Positions 8,144-22,281 are shown, counted from the stretch's first letter. The stretch: DNA of 62,239 nucleotides from Sporolactobacillus laevolacticus DSM 442 (GCF_000497245.1 NZ_AWTC01000016.1:1-62239); one strand, 5' to 3'. Numbers and translations are program-made. The notes: generated by a model from the sequence alone, not told the origin.

Positions 8144-9574
8144 TCAATTCGCTACTTGTTTTTGCTGCGCAATCACTTTTTGATGCGAAGGAAGCAGCAG
8201 CGATACAATCAGCGTGACGATGCCAATGAAGAAAACAAAGACAAAAACGAGATGAATGCCACTAGCCATTGCCGTATGGACAGCTGAACTGCTGGTAGAT
8301 TGCGTCTTTTCAGACGACAGCGCGTTGTTAAAGATTGTTCCGAACACCGCAATGCCAACCGTTTGCCCAAGTGATCGCATCAACATATTTGATGCAGTCG
8401 CTGCACCGCGCATTCCCCAGCCAACAGCCGATTGCACGAGCACGGTTGTCGGTGTCATCGCATACCCCATGCCAAAACCAATGACGACCATGATCCCGAC
8501 GAAATACCAGTAAGGCGATGCGAGCGATAGAGCCGCTAACCATATACCGCTAAGTGAGACGAGCACTGTGCCAATCACAGCGGTCAACTTCGATCCGATT
8601 CGATACATGTAGCGACCGGCAAGCGCTGCTCCGAGCGGCCAAGCAACCGACATCGGCATCAGCGTCAGCCCTGAACTCGTCGCGCTTTTTTCAAGAATCG
8701 TCTGGATCCATATTGGCAAATAAACAGTGACGGCAATAACAACACTGCTCGCGAGCAATGTCACAAGATTTGAGACGACAATAACCGGAATCCGGAATAA
8801 AGAAGGCGGCAACATCGGTTCTTTCACTCTCGTTTCCAGATAACCAAAGAGTACCATGAAAATTGCAAAAGCGGCAAAAAGGGCATAAACCGGCGCAGAA
8901 TTCCATGCAAAAGCTTGACCCGCGTTAAGCAGAACATACAGAAGCGATGAAAGTCCGAGTGTAAACGTGATCGCCCCAAGATAGTCAATCGAATGACTTT
9001 TTCCCTGCTCAAACGACTCGTGGAAACAAGCCACGATCAAAAGCAACGAAACCATACCAACAGGCAAATTAATAAAGAAGATCCAGCGCCAGCTAATTTG
9101 GTCAACAAGAAATCCGCCGACGAGCGGACCAAGCAAACCGGCAATACCCCAAACCGCGCTGAACATGCCCTGCATCTTTGCCCGCTGCTCACCGGGATAA
9201 AGATCACCGATAATTGTAAACGTAATGGGCATCACAGCTCCTGCACCAATCCCCTGAATGGCGCGAAAAATAATTAATTGCATCATCGTTTGCGACACAC
9301 CAGATAGAATTGATCCGCCGACAAACAAGATAACGCCAATGATGAAAATTTTCTTTCGACCAAACAGGTCGGCAAGTTTACCATAGATTGGTGTGGTTAC
9401 CGATGTCGTCAGCGTGTAAATGGCAAACACCCAGCTGATTAAATTTAAGCCATTTAGATCGCGAACTACTTTCGGCATCGCAGTACTAACAATCGTCACA
9501 TCAATCGCCACTAAAAGAATCGCGACGAGCATCGCTACGGTAACGAGTTTACGGTTTGTCTTTTTATCTGGCAT
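8144..9574 (-). CDS. MFS drug efflux transporter, DHA2 (14-TM) family
   Basis: 476 aa, about 14 hydrophobic segments. Motif D1-like AIDVTIVSTAMPKVV lies in TM1 and GKLADLFGRKKIF is motif A. GAGAVMPITFTIIGDLYP and GIAGLLGPLVGGFLVD (motif C, antiporter type) follow. It matches the EmrB/QacA/LmrB group, proton-driven exporters of lipophilic drugs at the cytoplasmic membrane. The start follows AAGGGGA. It diverges from a TetR gene across two operator-like repeats, so it is probably repressed by it. Substrate unknown. Confidence 0.9.
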   Translation of the reverse strand: MPDKKTNRKLVTVAMLVAILLVAIDVTIVSTAMPKVVRDLNGLNLISWVFAIYTLTTSVTTPIYGKLADLFGRKKIFIIGVILFVGGSILSGVSQTMMQLIIFRAIQGIGAGAVMPITFTIIGDLYPGEQRAKMQGMFSAVWGIAGLLGPLVGGFLVDQISWRWIFFINLPVGMVSLLLIVACFHESFEQGKSHSIDYLGAITFTLGLSSLLYVLLNAGQAFAWNSAPVYALFAAFAIFMVLFGYLETRVKEPMLPPSLFRIPVIVVSNLVTLLASSVVIAVTVYLPIWIQTILEKSATSSGLTLMPMSVAWPLGAALAGRYMYRIGSKLTAVIGTVLVSLSGIWLAALSLASPYWYFVGIMVVIGFGMGYAMTPTTVLVQSAVGWGMRGAATASNMLMRSLGQTVGIAVFGTIFNNALSSEKTQSTSSSAVHTAMASGIHLVFVFVFFIGIVTLIVSLLLPSHQKVIAQQKQVAN

Positions 9575-9658
9575 GATCTTGTCCCCTTAATTCATGAATC
9601 ACCGGCAGGCAGCAGGATTTCACTTGTATTGTTCCGCTTTTTTCTTTAAGCTATTATT

Positions 9659-9703
9659 AAGCGGAGAACTCTTCACTTATATTAAACGGAGAAATCTCCG
9701 CTT
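9659..9703. promoter_or_regulatory. Two TetR operator-like repeats between the MFS and tetR genes
   Basis: AAGCGGAGAACTCTTCACTT (9659-9678) and AAACGGAGAAATCTCCGCTT (9684-9703) are related 20-bp elements spaced 25 bp centre to centre. The second is a near-perfect palindrome and the first a degenerate copy. They lie in the divergent promoter region and fit cooperative binding of a TetR dimer controlling both genes. Confidence 0.6.
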
Positions 9704-9741
9704 GTCAAGTTCTTGGATTGCTTCGGAAAGGAGAACACTAA

Positions 9742-10365
9742 ATGGTTGAGGACAAATCGCTCTGGCAATACACGGAACGTCGTGATGCAGCGGAAAATCG
9801 TCAGCGTATTAAGTCTGCTGCGCTTAAGCTTTTTGAACATACGGCAGTTGAACAAGTCAGCATGAACCAAATCGCCGCTGAAGCAAAGGTCGGCGCTGGT
9901 ACACTCTACCGGCGCTACCGCAATAAAAGCGAATTGTGCATGGATTTAATTCGAGACAGCATCGCTCGTCTGTTCAGCGACATCGACACCTATTTAACCG
10001 ATCATCAATCCGAATCGCCAAGCGACCGGCTCAAGGGCGTTCTCCGCTTATTTATCGTGTTCAGAGAAAAAAAGAGTGCATTACTAAAAGGTGTGGACAG
10101 TTCAACGTTTACTAACAAAGCGTTCATCGGAAGTCCGCTTTATCAAAAATTGCATCCTATTTTCACCAGTCTTTTTCAGGAGATCATGGGCCATTCAACC
10201 ATAGATGCCAGCAGCACGTTCAAAGCCGATTTGCTGTTCAATGTATTTTCAGGCTCTTTCTATGCGCTCCAAAGAGAAGTCCGCGGTAACACGCCCGAAG
10301 CATTACTTGATGAAATCTGCAAACTCTTTGTTAATGAATCACTCGAAGGTTCAGGCAATGATTGA
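9742..10365 (+). CDS. TetR/AcrR-family repressor
   Basis: 207 aa. The N-terminal TetR helix-turn-helix is clear at about residues 20-65: RQRIKSAALKLFEHTAVEQVSMNQIAAEA, then GAGTLYRRYRNKSELCMDLI. The C-terminal domain (residues 75-207) is the variable ligand-binding part. AAAGGAG (9727-9733) precedes the ATG at good spacing. It is divergent from the DHA2 pump and most likely senses one of its substrates. Confidence 0.85.
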   Translation: MVEDKSLWQYTERRDAAENRQRIKSAALKLFEHTAVEQVSMNQIAAEAKVGAGTLYRRYRNKSELCMDLIRDSIARLFSDIDTYLTDHQSESPSDRLKGVLRLFIVFREKKSALLKGVDSSTFTNKAFIGSPLYQKLHPIFTSLFQEIMGHSTIDASSTFKADLLFNVFSGSFYALQREVRGNTPEALLDEICKLFVNESLEGSGND

Positions 10366-10589
10366 ATCACTGAACTTTTTTTTGCAGACGATCGCGCTTT
10401 GAACAGGCATGATTGATTCTCTTAAATTTTTCATCTATAGTTTAGAGTGAATATTGTGCCATTATTTTCATATGATTAATTGCCTGTCCCTATATAGATG
10501 AAAGATCCAGGGTTCATGAACAATGATTGATGTGTTGCCTCCCCGTTCCGCTTTCACTTATAGGATTGGTTATCTTTTCCTTCTTAATT

Positions 10590-10614
10590 GGGCTTCAGCC
10601 CTTGTTGTTTTTTT
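10590..10614 (+). terminator. Weak terminator/attenuator-like hairpin before the CrtO-like gene
   Basis: GGGC (10590-10593) and GCCC (10598-10601) with a UUCA loop are followed by TTGTTG and seven T. It sits about 25 bp before the next start codon, between the tetR gene and the CrtO-like cluster. The stem is short. The remaining sequence from 10366 shows no supported gene. Confidence 0.35.
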
Positions 10615-10637
10615 GCAAGTACTGATCGGAAAGAGAG

Positions 10638-11165
10638 ATGAGCATGATGCACTCACTTTTACTGATCCATCACTTGGTCGTTTTTTTAATCATCTCAATC
10701 GTTAATACAATTATTTCAATAAAACTTCCAATCTCTTTCTTCCATTATGACAACTGGTTTTTCAGAGGATGGGGATGGGAAAAGAATGGGCAAATCTATC
10801 AAGACTATATCGGCGTGAAAAAATGGAAGAATCGTTTGCCGGAGCTTAGTGATTTTCTCTCCTTCCTTTTTACAAAAAGACAGATGAAGCAGTCCGGTTC
10901 CGAATATTTGTATCGATTTGTTTTGGAAACGTGCCGTGCCGAGCTTGTCCATTGGTCCATCATCATCTGCTCATTTATTTATGCCCAACGGCATTATGCA
11001 AACGTTTCCATTGTTATCATCGTCATTGCTGTCGCACTCAATCTTCCTTATATTATCATTCAGCGTTATAACCGACCGAGAATTTTACGTCTTCTTGTTA
11101 ATAAGAAGACAACGATTAAACAAGTGACAATTAATGACTTAACAACTATTCATAAAGATGTGTAA
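10638..11165 (+). CDS. CrtO-like glycosyl-carotenoid/glycolipid acyltransferase family membrane protein
   Basis: 175 aa with hydrophobic segments at about 8-30 and two more at about 100-145. The segment GWGWEKNGQIYQDYIGVKKWKNRLPE and the later ETCRAELVHW resemble staphylococcal glycosyl-4,4'-diaponeurosporenoate acyltransferase (CrtO), about 165 aa. In that pathway it esterifies a sugar-bearing terpenoid at the membrane. No crtM, crtN, crtP or crtQ lies in the window. With the following glycosyltransferase and flippase-like gene, a glycolipid substrate is an alternative. ATG at 10638 after GGAAAGAGAG. It starts a three-gene plus-strand unit. Confidence 0.65.
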   Translation: MSMMHSLLLIHHLVVFLIISIVNTIISIKLPISFFHYDNWFFRGWGWEKNGQIYQDYIGVKKWKNRLPELSDFLSFLFTKRQMKQSGSEYLYRFVLETCRAELVHWSIIICSFIYAQRHYANVSIVIIVIAVALNLPYIIIQRYNRPRILRLLVNKKTTIKQVTINDLTTIHKDV

Positions 11166-11180
11166 AGGGGAAGCTTTGCT

Positions 11181-12309
11181 GTGAATCGAATCTTGTTTCT
11201 TTCATCTGAGTATACCGGAAGTGGACATAATAGTATCATCGAAGCGCTATGTGCACAGTTGCTGCGCCTTTCACCGGATACTCAGTTTATTGTCCTTGAT
11301 GGATTTGAGCTTGGCAACCGACTGCTCCGTTCCTCCAGTCGTAATTATGATTCGTTCGCAGTGAAATTCCCTTTATTATGGGGGCTGATCTATCAATTAA
11401 GCGCGCCTTTTAAATCAATTGTCAATCGGTTCGTTGCCCATAGCATCCGAAAGTCTTTATTAGATCAGATTTCTGCCTTTCATCCGGATCTCATCGTCTC
11501 CGTTCATAATCTGTTCGTCGGTTCTGTTCTAAACATCTTAAACCAGGCAAACCTGGATATACCCGTTATCTCGCTGATTGCCGACTTAGACAATGTCACA
11601 CCGCTCTGGGCTGACAAACGCGCAAAATATATCCTTTGCCCATCCGATGAGGCAAAGGAGCGAATGCTTCATGCAGGCATGAGACAAGATCAATTGGTTT
11701 TGAACGGATTCCCTGTGCGCAGCGAATTCAGTGACAAATACCTCCCTGATCCTCAAGAACGGTTTCGCGCACGCCTAAAAAATATTTCTATTCTTTTGAT
11801 TAGCGGGAGTCAAGGATCAACGCAAGTGATAAAAATTGCTAAAGCCCTGCTAAACGATAAACGGGTCCATTTGACAATTATTGCGGGACATAATACACGT
11901 CTGATCCAATTCATTAATCGAACGCTGTCCGCTTATGTTGGGAAACGAATTACTGTTTATGGGTTTACAAAGGAAATAAAGGCGCGCATGATGGAAGCTG
12001 ATCTTCTTATAATGCGGGCAAGCCCTAATGTATTAATGGAGGCGGTTCATCTATGCAAACCTGTCATTGTGACCGGCGCACTGCGAGGACAAGAGGCAAA
12101 AAATCCTAAAGTTAGGGCTTTATTGTAGAGACATCCGTCTTCTTCCGGAGATGATTGAGGAATTATGTGCCAACGGCGGAGAAAAACTTCTGCAAATCGC
12201 TCAGAATCAATACACCTTTAGAAAGCCTGACTCGGCTCTCGAAATCAGTGAGTTGCTTATACGGACAGCTAAGGAAACAAATACGTCTCAAAGTCGTCCG
12301 ATTGCTTAA
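11181..12309 (+). pseudogene. MGDG-synthase-like glycosyltransferase, frameshifted near the C-terminus
   Basis: From the GTG at 11181 the reading frame gives 315 aa of a GT28/MGDG-synthase-type protein: N-terminal SSEYTGSGHNSIIEALCAQL, mid-region HPDLIVSVHN, nucleotide-binding LLISGSQGSTQ, and EAVHLCKPVIVTGALRGQEAKN. It stops at TAG 12126-12128. The expected continuation is in the next frame (KLGLYCRDI and on to RPIA, stop 12307-12309), so about 65 residues are displaced. A few residues also seem missing at the junction near 12108-12115, so this is a small deletion rather than a single miscalled base. It may be inactive or read-error derived. It would add sugar to a lipid acceptor at the inner membrane face. 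Confidence 0.75.
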
Positions 12310-12354
12310 AAATCTCGATTGAATCGACCAGCACGTTCATCAAGGAGCAGTTAC

Positions 12355-13266
12355 ATGACGACAAAAACAAAAATAAAACTGCTATTCGGCATTCTCATAA
12401 CCCTTTTAATTATCTATTATTCTTTTAAGACGTTGAGCCATTTCGACCTAAAAACTACGCTTCACGCGAACATCAATTGGTTCCTCGTCTTTGTTTCTGT
12501 TATCATTACGCTCTATTCAAATTATGTACGCGGTTTGAGTTATACGCTGGGCATTGATCCGAATATTAATCGACTCACTGCTTTGCAAGTCGTTGTGATC
12601 GGCCATGCTGCAAACATGATCCTGCCACTTCACATTGGGGATGGCCTGCGCTTCGCTTTTTTTCCGAGCAATTATAGCGCGTTGCAACGAACAAAATTAG
12701 TGATGGTACCGGCAATCGCTGATTCAGTTGCGATTATCGTGCTCTCAATGCTTGCCGTTCCTTTTTCCGGATTTAAAGATCCGAGTATTGTAAGCGTACT
12801 ATGGATTCTTTTCTTTTCATGTGTTGCGCTTTCGTTGCTGCTTGTCGCTTGTGTTCTTTTTATCCCGCGCATTCGCAACTATGTTCGCAGCTACTTAACA
12901 GTTGGTCTATTGAACATGATGCTTTGGGTGCTTTTTTCGTATGTCCTGCTTCTTCTTGCCACATGGCTAGGCCTCGCGGCTTGTGGATTCGGGTTTGCTG
13001 CGTCCTTTCCTCTGTCGCTGGCGGTATTTGCCGTAACGAATCTTATTAGCTTTATCCCCTCCTCTCCCGGTGCCATTGGCTTATTTGAATACGGCGTCAT
13101 TGTTGGTTTAGCCGGATTAGGCATCAATCAAGGTGAAGCGCTGCTGGCCGGCCTAGTGCTTCATTTGATCCTCTATGCCGCGCTGCTTCCTCAAGGCTTG
13201 GTCCTTTATCTAATAGCCCTTCACGGTAAATATGGCGAAGCGGTTAAGAAGATACTGCGTCATTAG
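12355..13266 (+). CDS. Flippase-like / LPG-synthase-TM (UPF0104) membrane protein
   Basis: 303 aa from the ATG at 12355, seven bases after AAGGAG. An in-frame upstream codon at 12319 lacks a ribosome site. About eight hydrophobic helices. The signature ISFIPSSPGAIGLFEYGVIVGLAGLG near residue 225 matches the family containing the flippase half of MprF and the AglD/YbhN proteins. It probably moves or remodels a glycolipid across the cytoplasmic membrane. It follows the frameshifted glycosyltransferase by 45 bp and completes the cluster. Confidence 0.75.
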   Translation: MTTKTKIKLLFGILITLLIIYYSFKTLSHFDLKTTLHANINWFLVFVSVIITLYSNYVRGLSYTLGIDPNINRLTALQVVVIGHAANMILPLHIGDGLRFAFFPSNYSALQRTKLVMVPAIADSVAIIVLSMLAVPFSGFKDPSIVSVLWILFFSCVALSLLLVACVLFIPRIRNYVRSYLTVGLLNMMLWVLFSYVLLLLATWLGLAACGFGFAASFPLSLAVFAVTNLISFIPSSPGAIGLFEYGVIVGLAGLGINQGEALLAGLVLHLILYAALLPQGLVLYLIALHGKYGEAVKKILRH

Positions 13267-13346
13267 GGGATTTAGCTGATCGTTTTGCCTCACTCTACGA
13301 CCATATGAATGTCTTTTTTGGTTAGGGTGCATGATGTCTATGGTAA

Positions 13347-14405
<1,059 letters not shown>

Positions 14406-14469
14406 TTTTACCCACTGCAAGCTTAGTCTCAATGGGCACTAAAAACTGCGTTCTTTAAAAATTAAAAAG

Positions 14470-14506
14470 AAAGGCGTTGAACCGTTTAGGATTCATCGCC
14501 TTTTTT
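14470..14506 (+). terminator. Bidirectional terminator between galR and lacZ
   Basis: AAAGGCG and TTGAA pair with TTCA and CGCCTTT across one mismatch, followed by six T on the plus strand. The minus strand also runs into a T-rich tract (CTTTCTTTTTAATT), so it can serve both convergent units. Confidence 0.8.
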
Positions 14507-14561
14507 GGTTTATAACATTTAAATTTTTCGGTTGTGAAGGAAAATCCACCTTTAACTCATA

Positions 14562-17701
<3,140 letters not shown>

Positions 17702-17805
17702 TAAATAGCAGCGCTGCCTCCCTAATTTAGTTAGATTTCGTTAACCGTACTGTCTCATCGAAAGTTGATCGAAAAACGACCTTTGTGAATCATTACGGTA
17801 TATTT

Positions 17806-19731
17806 TCACTTTATTATTTTCGCAATGATTTCATTATGGTGAACGTCGTGTTTCTGCTCAATAGTGATCGATTGATAAGAATCCGAATTGGTAAAGACAG
17901 TAATAACGACGTCATCATATCCGTTTTCCGCAATGATTTCCGGAGAAAATTCGATTAATAATTCCCCTCTCTTTACTTCTTTTCCTCGATCGAAATATGT
18001 GATAAAGCCTTCACCTTTTAAGTTAACCGTTCCCAGCCCAACATGAATCAGTGCAACCGCTCCGGATTTAGAAACGATTCCAACTGCATGCCGTGTGGAG
18101 AAGGTCATGCGAACCAAGCCATCAAATGGCGCATAAACTTTATTGCCTTTCGGTTTAATGGCAAATCCCTTGCCCATCTTGCCGCTAGAGAACACATCAT
18201 CATTGACCGCTTCGAGTGGAACGAGTGCTCCGTCGACTGGTGCATAGATATTCAATACCGATTCGTCGGATTGGTCGCTGATTGGCTGTTCAATGAACCC
18301 ATCGTCTTCTGTTGAGCCGAAGTTCTTGCCCCACTTTTTCTCCAATTCATCAACAATCTCTGCATGCATCTTCTCATTAAGCTTAACTTTTTTGAAGAAA
18401 ACAAAAGTTCCAATGATGACGAATAAAAATGGGATACCGAGCATCATGAATTTAAAAGTCAGTCTCCCCGCACTTGTAATACTGCTGGCTGAGGCGCCTG
18501 TCGTCATGCCCACCCATACGGCGGTCAACCCAACAACACCATTGGAGACGGCGCCGGCAAGTTTATCCAGTAAAGGACGGACCGAAAGAGTCAAACTCTC
18601 ATCGCGATGTCCTTCTTTTAACTGGCCGTATTCAACAGCATCCGTAATCGTCATCAGCACGACGAGGAAGATCAGTGGCTGAGGAATGAAGAACAAGACC
18701 GCAGCCGCAATGACGAGTGGAAGAGACGTATCAGCAAAACTGAACAGCAGCAATCCAAGAACCATAATCGCGATTGAGATAAAGAATACATTTTTTCGTT
18801 TCCATCTTTTAGCCAGTGATGGAAAGACTGAAACTGCAAACAAACCAACGATTGTGTTTAAGATTGCCAGAATTGAAAACTTGCTGGCGTCTCCGAGAAT
18901 AAAAGAAAAGTAGTAGAGCTCCATGGAATTCGTTAAGGTTACACCGATCGTGTAGAGTCCGTAGGACAAGGACAACCACATGAGCTGATCATTTTTGATC
19001 AATACTTTAAATACGTCCTTGAACTTTGTCTGCTCTTTATTTTTACGAAGTGCCGAATCAACTTCTTTTGTACCAAAGCCGACTATAACAGCAGTTATAA
19101 ATGAAATTGTTCCTACAATAACCGCGAACCAGAACCAGCCGCGACTATCACCGGTTCCATGATTCGAGCTGATCGAAAATAACAGAACTAGTGGCATGAC
19201 GACAACGCCGACAATATTACCACCAATCGTCGAACCGATTCGAGCAAATGTAGCCGTCTTCTCTCTTTCATGGGAATCAAACGATAATGCAGGTATCATT
19301 GACCAATAAGCGATATCCTTAAATGAATAAAACATATCCATTAAAATATAGACGATCGCAAACAGAACAAGATACAAGACCGGATTATTTTTCGTCAATC
19401 CGCCAAAATCAGTAAACAAGCAGATCAGTGAAATCGATCCTACTCCGCCGCCAATAACAACCCAAGGTTTAAATTTACCCCACCGTGTTCTCGTGTTATC
19501 GATCGCATTTCCAATTAACGGATCCACAGCTAATTCGACAAAGCGAAGCAGAAAGATAATTAAAGTAATAATAGAAATCATCATATCATTTTGAGACGTG
19601 CTGCCCGTATTAAAGAGGTGAGTCGTAACAAACATGATAAAGTACGTGCTTAATGTAGCAAAAAACATATCGTGTCCAAAGGCACCAAAGGCATAAGATA
19701 TTCGCGATGTTATCGAATGTTTAGTATTCAT
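17806..19731 (-). CDS. lacS: Lactose/galactoside permease LacS (GPH family with C-terminal EIIA domain)
   Basis: 641 aa from the ATG at 19731, just after TGGAGG; the frame is open further upstream but has no better start. The first about 460 residues form the 12-TM GPH symporter (RISYAFGAFGHDMFFATLSTYF, DPLIGNAIDNTRTRWGKFKPWV). A hydrophilic C-terminal EIIA-Glc-like domain follows: YAPVDGALVPLEAV, TRHAVGIVSKSG and ALIHVGLGTVNLKG, with both conserved His residues (the second is the HPr phosphorylation site). It imports lactose or melibiose with a cation or in exchange for galactose. Phosphorylation by HPr would tune uptake. It lies 31 bp after the alpha-galactosidase stop. Confidence 0.9.
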   Translation of the reverse strand: MNTKHSITSRISYAFGAFGHDMFFATLSTYFIMFVTTHLFNTGSTSQNDMMISIITLIIFLLRFVELAVDPLIGNAIDNTRTRWGKFKPWVVIGGGVGSISLICLFTDFGGLTKNNPVLYLVLFAIVYILMDMFYSFKDIAYWSMIPALSFDSHEREKTATFARIGSTIGGNIVGVVVMPLVLLFSISSNHGTGDSRGWFWFAVIVGTISFITAVIVGFGTKEVDSALRKNKEQTKFKDVFKVLIKNDQLMWLSLSYGLYTIGVTLTNSMELYYFSFILGDASKFSILAILNTIVGLFAVSVFPSLAKRWKRKNVFFISIAIMVLGLLLFSFADTSLPLVIAAAVLFFIPQPLIFLVVLMTITDAVEYGQLKEGHRDESLTLSVRPLLDKLAGAVSNGVVGLTAVWVGMTTGASASSITSAGRLTFKFMMLGIPFLFVIIGTFVFFKKVKLNEKMHAEIVDELEKKWGKNFGSTEDDGFIEQPISDQSDESVLNIYAPVDGALVPLEAVNDDVFSSGKMGKGFAIKPKGNKVYAPFDGLVRMTFSTRHAVGIVSKSGAVALIHVGLGTVNLKGEGFITYFDRGKEVKRGELLIEFSPEIIAENGYDDVVITVFTNSDSYQSITIEQKHDVHHNEIIAKIIK

Positions 19732-19762
19732 AATGGCCTCCAAAATAAACTTAGTAAGTGAT

Positions 19763-21979
19763 TTATTGCAATTCCTCAAAATAACGAATGCTTGATACAA
19801 AATCCCTTTGCTGAATCGGATAATGATACAGTCCAACATTCATTAATTCATCACCGCCATAAATGACCGATGTTTCAGGCTCGATATAATCCTTATCCGG
19901 TTTAAGCCCTTTTAACTTTGTTATTGGTATTTCCGGCTGGGCTTCAGACAGTATATTAAAGTTAAAAAGTAACACTTGTTTCTGATCTTCAGAGATAAAT
20001 GCCCAAGACGCTGAGTTGTGTTCAAAAGGGCTGTCTAAACGAACAAAATTTCCATATTGAATTAATTTCCTGTGCTTTTTATAAAACTTAATTTGTTGCT
20101 TGACTTGCTCGATTTCAGCCTCCGGTAACTCATCAAGATTAAGTTCATACCCAAACACACCACTCATGGCGACATCACCACGTATTGCTAATGATGTATT
20201 CCGCCCTGTTTGCTGGTTCGGCGATTCAGATATATGAGAAGTCATATTCGAAATCGGATAAGCTAAACTCGTACCATACTGTATTTTCAATCGAGCGACT
20301 GCATCCGTGTTATCTGAAGTCCACGTTTGCGGGAAATAATACAAAATGCCTGCATCAAATCGTCCTCCGCCCCCGGAGCAACCTTCCCACAGAATATTCG
20401 GATAACGATCAACCAAGCGTCCCATTAAATCGTATAAGCCTAACACATAACGATGATAAATCTCCCCTTGTTGCGCTGGTGAGTAAGCGCTGGACCAGAC
20501 TTCGGTCAAATGTCTATTCATATCCCACTTGATATAATCAATAGGAATACGGTCCAAAATTTTAATCATCTGTTGATAAATCGTATCAACGATTTCCGAT
20601 CTGGAAAAATCCAAGACATATTGACTTCTCGATAGCGTCATTTCACGATTGGGTACTTGCAAAGCAAAGTCAGGGTGTTGGCGAAACAGATCCGAATCTC
20701 TTGAAATCATTTCCGGTTCAAACCATAATCCAAATTTCAGGCCTTTTTCATGTGTATAGTCCGCAATGCCACCAAGTCCATTCTCAAACTTAGTCTTATA
20801 TTCATACCAGTCGCCTAATGAGGACGTGTCGTCATCGCGATAGCCGAACCATCCGTCGTCTAATACAAACATTTCAACGCCAACTTCAGCAGCCTTATCA
20901 ATAATTGATTTTAGTTTCTTCGTATCGAAATCCATAAATGTTGCTTCCCAGTTATTGATCACAATCGGCCGTTCAGCAAATTTATGCTTGCCCCTTGCTA
21001 CTCTTTCTCTCAAGAGATGATGAAAGGTATGAGACATATCATTTAATCCGTTATGTGTATATACCATAATAACTTCCGGCGTTTGGAATTCAGCATTCCC
21101 TTTTAACTGCCACGAGAAGTTATAGTCGTTAATGCCAACAATCAATCGCGTTTGATCAATGTAATCTTTACTAAGGCTAAAGAGGTGATTTCCAGAGTAA
21201 ACAAGCTGCACGCCAAAGGCTTCACCTTGATGTTCTGTCGTATCAGGATGAACTAATGCGATAAACGGATTCATATGATGGGAAGAAGTACCTCGGCGAC
21301 TTTCAAATCGATACGTGCCATGCTTGATTTTTTGCCGTTCAATTTGCCTCTCCCGTACATGTGCGCCTGGCAAACTAATGACTTCTAAATCTTGTTTTGG
21401 GAAATCAATTTGAGCACTGGCGATCTTTTCTAGGTAGTAAGTGGCTGATGATTTGTTGATCATCTTGACTGATCTTGTGATTACGGATCGGTCAGCGTAA
21501 ATGGTATAGGTTAAAACTGCGTCTACTTTTAATACTGTATCCTCTAACGTGATATTCAGCGTGGTCGCTTCATCATTCGATTCAACATAACTGTGTGGCA
21601 GCTTCGTTAAGCTCGGCTTGCCTTCAATAATTTCATAGCCTTTGTATCGCCAATCCACAGTCACCGAACCATTATCCGATCGAATAATGCTCCCAGCTTC
21701 TCGATAATCTCCGGTTTGGTTTCCGGAATATTCTTGTAGGATCAAGTCCTTTGAATACGTTCGATCCGGTTGTTCATCAAGACTTGCTGAAGGAACATTA
21801 CCGGAAAATCCGCGATCACTTCCGGGATAACTTCTTCCATCATGATAGTTTCGTATTCGTTTTCCAAAATATAAATGCTGTAATAAACCATGCTCATCAA
21901 CCTGCATCAGATAACTGAGAAACGGATTGGACAGATGAAAGACTTGCTTTTGTTTGTCATAGGTTATCTCTGCTGCCAT
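19763..21979 (-). CDS. Alpha-galactosidase, GH36
   Basis: 738 aa from the ATG at 21979, preceded by AAAGGTGG; the reading frame extends 17 codons further without a ribosome site. The beta-supersandwich N-domain is followed by a TIM barrel with EMFVLDDGWFGYRDDD, the nucleophile Asp in IDYIKWDMNRHLTE, and the acid/base Asp in WEGCSGGGGRFDAGILYYFPQ. It matches bacterial AgaA/MelA/RafA-type enzymes. It splits melibiose or raffinose-family sugars in the cytoplasm, giving galactose to the divergent gal operon. It is first gene of the minus-strand unit, so expression is governed by the cre-bearing promoter region. Confidence 0.95.
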   Translation of the reverse strand: MAAEITYDKQKQVFHLSNPFLSYLMQVDEHGLLQHLYFGKRIRNYHDGRSYPGSDRGFSGNVPSASLDEQPDRTYSKDLILQEYSGNQTGDYREAGSIIRSDNGSVTVDWRYKGYEIIEGKPSLTKLPHSYVESNDEATTLNITLEDTVLKVDAVLTYTIYADRSVITRSVKMINKSSATYYLEKIASAQIDFPKQDLEVISLPGAHVRERQIERQKIKHGTYRFESRRGTSSHHMNPFIALVHPDTTEHQGEAFGVQLVYSGNHLFSLSKDYIDQTRLIVGINDYNFSWQLKGNAEFQTPEVIMVYTHNGLNDMSHTFHHLLRERVARGKHKFAERPIVINNWEATFMDFDTKKLKSIIDKAAEVGVEMFVLDDGWFGYRDDDTSSLGDWYEYKTKFENGLGGIADYTHEKGLKFGLWFEPEMISRDSDLFRQHPDFALQVPNREMTLSRSQYVLDFSRSEIVDTIYQQMIKILDRIPIDYIKWDMNRHLTEVWSSAYSPAQQGEIYHRYVLGLYDLMGRLVDRYPNILWEGCSGGGGRFDAGILYYFPQTWTSDNTDAVARLKIQYGTSLAYPISNMTSHISESPNQQTGRNTSLAIRGDVAMSGVFGYELNLDELPEAEIEQVKQQIKFYKKHRKLIQYGNFVRLDSPFEHNSASWAFISEDQKQVLLFNFNILSEAQPEIPITKLKGLKPDKDYIEPETSVIYGGDELMNVGLYHYPIQQRDFVSSIRYFEELQ

Positions 21980-22094
21980 AAAAAAATCCACCTTTCTTTT
22001 TAATAGATACTTGGATACTTGGCGAAACAATGGGAACGCCTTTTCGAGTTATTTCTCTATCTTCAGATAAACAACAAAGTAAAAATCATTATAT

Positions 22095-22108
22095 TGTTAC
22101 CGCTTACA
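22095..22108. promoter_or_regulatory. cre site (CcpA) in the divergent promoter region
   Basis: TGTTACCGCTTACA; its complement TGTAAGCGGTAACA fits the CcpA consensus TGWNANCGNTNWCA at every position. It lies about 115 bp upstream of the alpha-galactosidase start, next to candidate -10 elements. This implies carbon catabolite repression of the alpha-galactosidase-lacS-lacZ unit and perhaps galK. A GalR-type protein could also use it. Confidence 0.75.
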
Positions 22109-22116
22109 TTTATGAT

Positions 22117-22143
22117 GTTATACGCCATGTCATTAACTGTCAA
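22117..22143 (-). promoter_or_regulatory. Candidate promoter of the alpha-galactosidase operon
   Basis: On the minus strand TTGACA (22143-22138) is followed after 15 bp by TATAAC (22122-22117), just upstream of the cre site. The spacer is short. A second TATAAT lies beyond the cre site at about 22089-22094 but has a poor -35. The cre would then sit at or just after the transcription start. Confidence 0.4.
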
Positions 22144-22281
22144 TACTTTTTTAGTAAAATTTATCGAGACCATTTTTTTATTTTTTCATGAATCTATGTA
22201 TATATAACCTTTCTATCTATATACTTTGGTATTATAAGGTTATTGTAAGCACATAAGTAATAAATTTTATTATGAAAGGGC

